A stretch of 6,912 nt of DNA from positions 1 through 6,912 of the forward strand of contig JAQVWB010000105.1 of assembly GCA_028698695.1 (NCBI GenBank), read 5' to 3'. The stretch is from Syntrophomonadaceae bacterium (GTDB taxonomy: Bacteria; Bacillota; Syntrophomonadia; Syntrophomonadales; Syntrophomonadaceae). Below, one piece after another: positions 6,503 to 6,912 of the stretch; the first letter of the stretch is position 1, and every line of letters starts with the position of its first letter. The position numbers and the translations under genes are program-made. A model generated the notes under the pieces. The model was not told where the DNA came from, made no database searches, and saw only the letters and a program-made list of their open reading frames with translations.

Positions 6503-6532
6503 ATTTTAACAAATATATCGGCATTTTGTCAT
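6503..6532 (-). promoter_or_regulatory. Candidate sigma-A-type promoter of the oad operon
   Basis: On the minus strand, ATGACA (6527-6532) and TAAAAT (6503-6508) are 18 nt apart. The -10 is preceded by TGT, giving an extended -10 (TGTTAAAAT). Each hexamer differs from consensus at one position. Transcription would start near 6495, leaving about 60 nt of leader before oadA. The surroundings are AT-rich, so chance matches are possible. Confidence 0.45.
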
Positions 6533-6539
6533 GTATACA
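6532..6539. promoter_or_regulatory. Palindrome TGTATACA at the -35 edge, possible operator
   Basis: A perfect 8-bp palindrome adjoins the candidate -35 box of the oad promoter. Similar GT-AT-AC cores are bound by GntR-family repressors. No regulator gene is in the window, so this is only a candidate. Confidence 0.2.
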
Positions 6540-6618
6540 AATAAGAATACCGTGATGTATTCAGGAGTCTGGCGGGTTGTTTCATTTGAAATGGAGAAAT
6601 ATGGGCAGGAGGTGGGGG

Positions 6619-6690
6619 GATTAACCGTGAGGAGTGAGGAGTGAGGCGATAAACCGTGAGGGGTGAGGGGTGAGGGGTGAGGAGTTAGAT
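6619..6690. repeat. Composite heptamer repeat block 1
   Basis: GATTAACC is followed by three GTGAGGR-type heptamers (6627-6647), the last ending in C. GATAAACC (6648-6655) is followed by four more (6656-6683) and a degenerate GTTAGAT. The seven-base period and the shared header make this an ordered array, not simple low complexity. Confidence 0.85.
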
Positions 6691-6713
6691 GAACCTTGGC
6701 TCACGCGTTGTAG

Positions 6714-6732
6714 GGGAAGATAGCATCTTCCC
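6714..6732. repeat. Perfect 8-bp inverted repeat between the repeat blocks
   Basis: GGGAAGAT and ATCTTCCC flank a 3-nt AGC loop. It sits in the 67-nt segment separating the two heptamer blocks. It has no following T-run on either strand, so it is not an obvious terminator. Confidence 0.7.
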
Positions 6733-6757
6733 GTTACCTGAGAACAGTTGGTCTGAC

Positions 6758-6804
6758 GATTAACCGTGAGGAGTGAGGGGTGAGGGGATAAACCGTGAGG
6801 TTAG
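6758..6804. repeat. Composite heptamer repeat block 2
   Basis: GATTAACC plus three GTGAGGR heptamers (6766-6786) is followed by GATAAACC (6787-6794), one partial heptamer and TTAG. The GATTAACC then GATAAACC order is the same as in block 1, with fewer heptamers in the second half. Confidence 0.85.
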
Positions 6805-6808
6805 TCAG

Positions 6809-6846
6809 GACATAGGTAACAGAAATGGTTCAAGACATAGGTAACA
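6809..6846. mobile_element. Two 13-bp direct repeats, possible IS481-like end or remnant
   Basis: GACATAGGTAACA occurs at 6809-6821 and again at 6834-6846, a 25-nt period. On the minus strand this reads TGTTACCTATGTC, which I recall from ends of IS481-family elements in Firmicutes; this is memory, not a search. No transposase is visible, so it is a solo end, a remnant, or the edge of an element outside the window. Confidence 0.35.
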
Positions 6847-6912
6847 CAGCCGGAATGATTAAAAACGCTGGGGCCCGGTCTTAAATCCTGCCGGAGCAAA
6901 TGGTATTCATGC

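Larger units (their letters stand above)
6435..6912. other. Non-coding repeat-rich region upstream of oadA
   Basis: About 480 nt with no supportable gene. Reading away from oadA, it holds an AT-rich promoter zone (to about 6545) and a G-rich run (6603-6619). Two heptamer-repeat blocks with a hairpin between follow (6619-6804). Last come two 13-bp direct repeats of IS type (6809-6846) and 66 nt with no recognised element. Confidence 0.7.

Noticed and set aside
6619..6804. A CRISPR array
   Set aside because: The units are 7 bp tandem heptamers with short headers, not 23-40 bp repeats with unique spacers, and no cas gene is nearby.

Overview
The window looks like a chromosomal segment of an anaerobic Gram-positive-type bacterium, probably a clostridial Firmicute of the Peptococcaceae kind (Pelotomaculum or Desulfotomaculum relatives). 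This is an inference from three things: purine-rich Shine-Dalgarno sites before every gene, secreted proteins built from copper-amine-oxidase N-terminal modules, and a biotin-dependent sodium-pump decarboxylase split over four genes. No rRNA or tRNA is present to fix the taxonomy. All six well-supported genes lie on the minus strand, so transcription runs from high to low coordinates.

Region 1 (6435-6912) is a non-coding, repeat-rich flank. Its far end has two 13-bp direct repeats resembling the ends of an IS481-like element. Next come two composite blocks of GTGAGGR heptamers, each unit headed by GATTAACC or GATAAACC, around a perfect 8-bp hairpin. An AT-rich stretch then holds a plausible promoter.

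Region 2 (3130-6434) is a tight operon, oadA - oadG - biotin carrier - oadB, encoding a complete Na+-translocating oxaloacetate decarboxylase. The carboxyltransferase takes CO2 from oxaloacetate onto biotin on the small carrier protein. The membrane beta subunit then decarboxylates carboxybiotin and exports Na+, and the gamma subunit holds the complex together. Catalytic and Na+-path residues are all present. A 10-11 bp stem-loop about 40 nt past oadB may end the transcript.

Region 3 (2727-3129) is a spacer with the stem-loop, a doubtful plus-strand small ORF and an AT-rich zone upstream of the next gene.

Region 4 (3-2726) encodes two secreted, probably cell-surface proteins in tandem. The first has leucine-rich repeats with a cysteine ladder, a bacterial Ig-like segment, an acidic Pro/Glu linker and a C-terminal copper-amine-oxidase-N module. 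The second has two fibronectin type III domains and the same C-terminal module. Neither has a catalytic amine oxidase domain. Both seem to use non-ATG starts (TTG and GTG), chosen from Shine-Dalgarno position and signal-peptide shape. I found no clearly new multi-gene system. The least explained parts are the repeat flank, the start of the leucine-rich-repeat gene and the orphan ORF.
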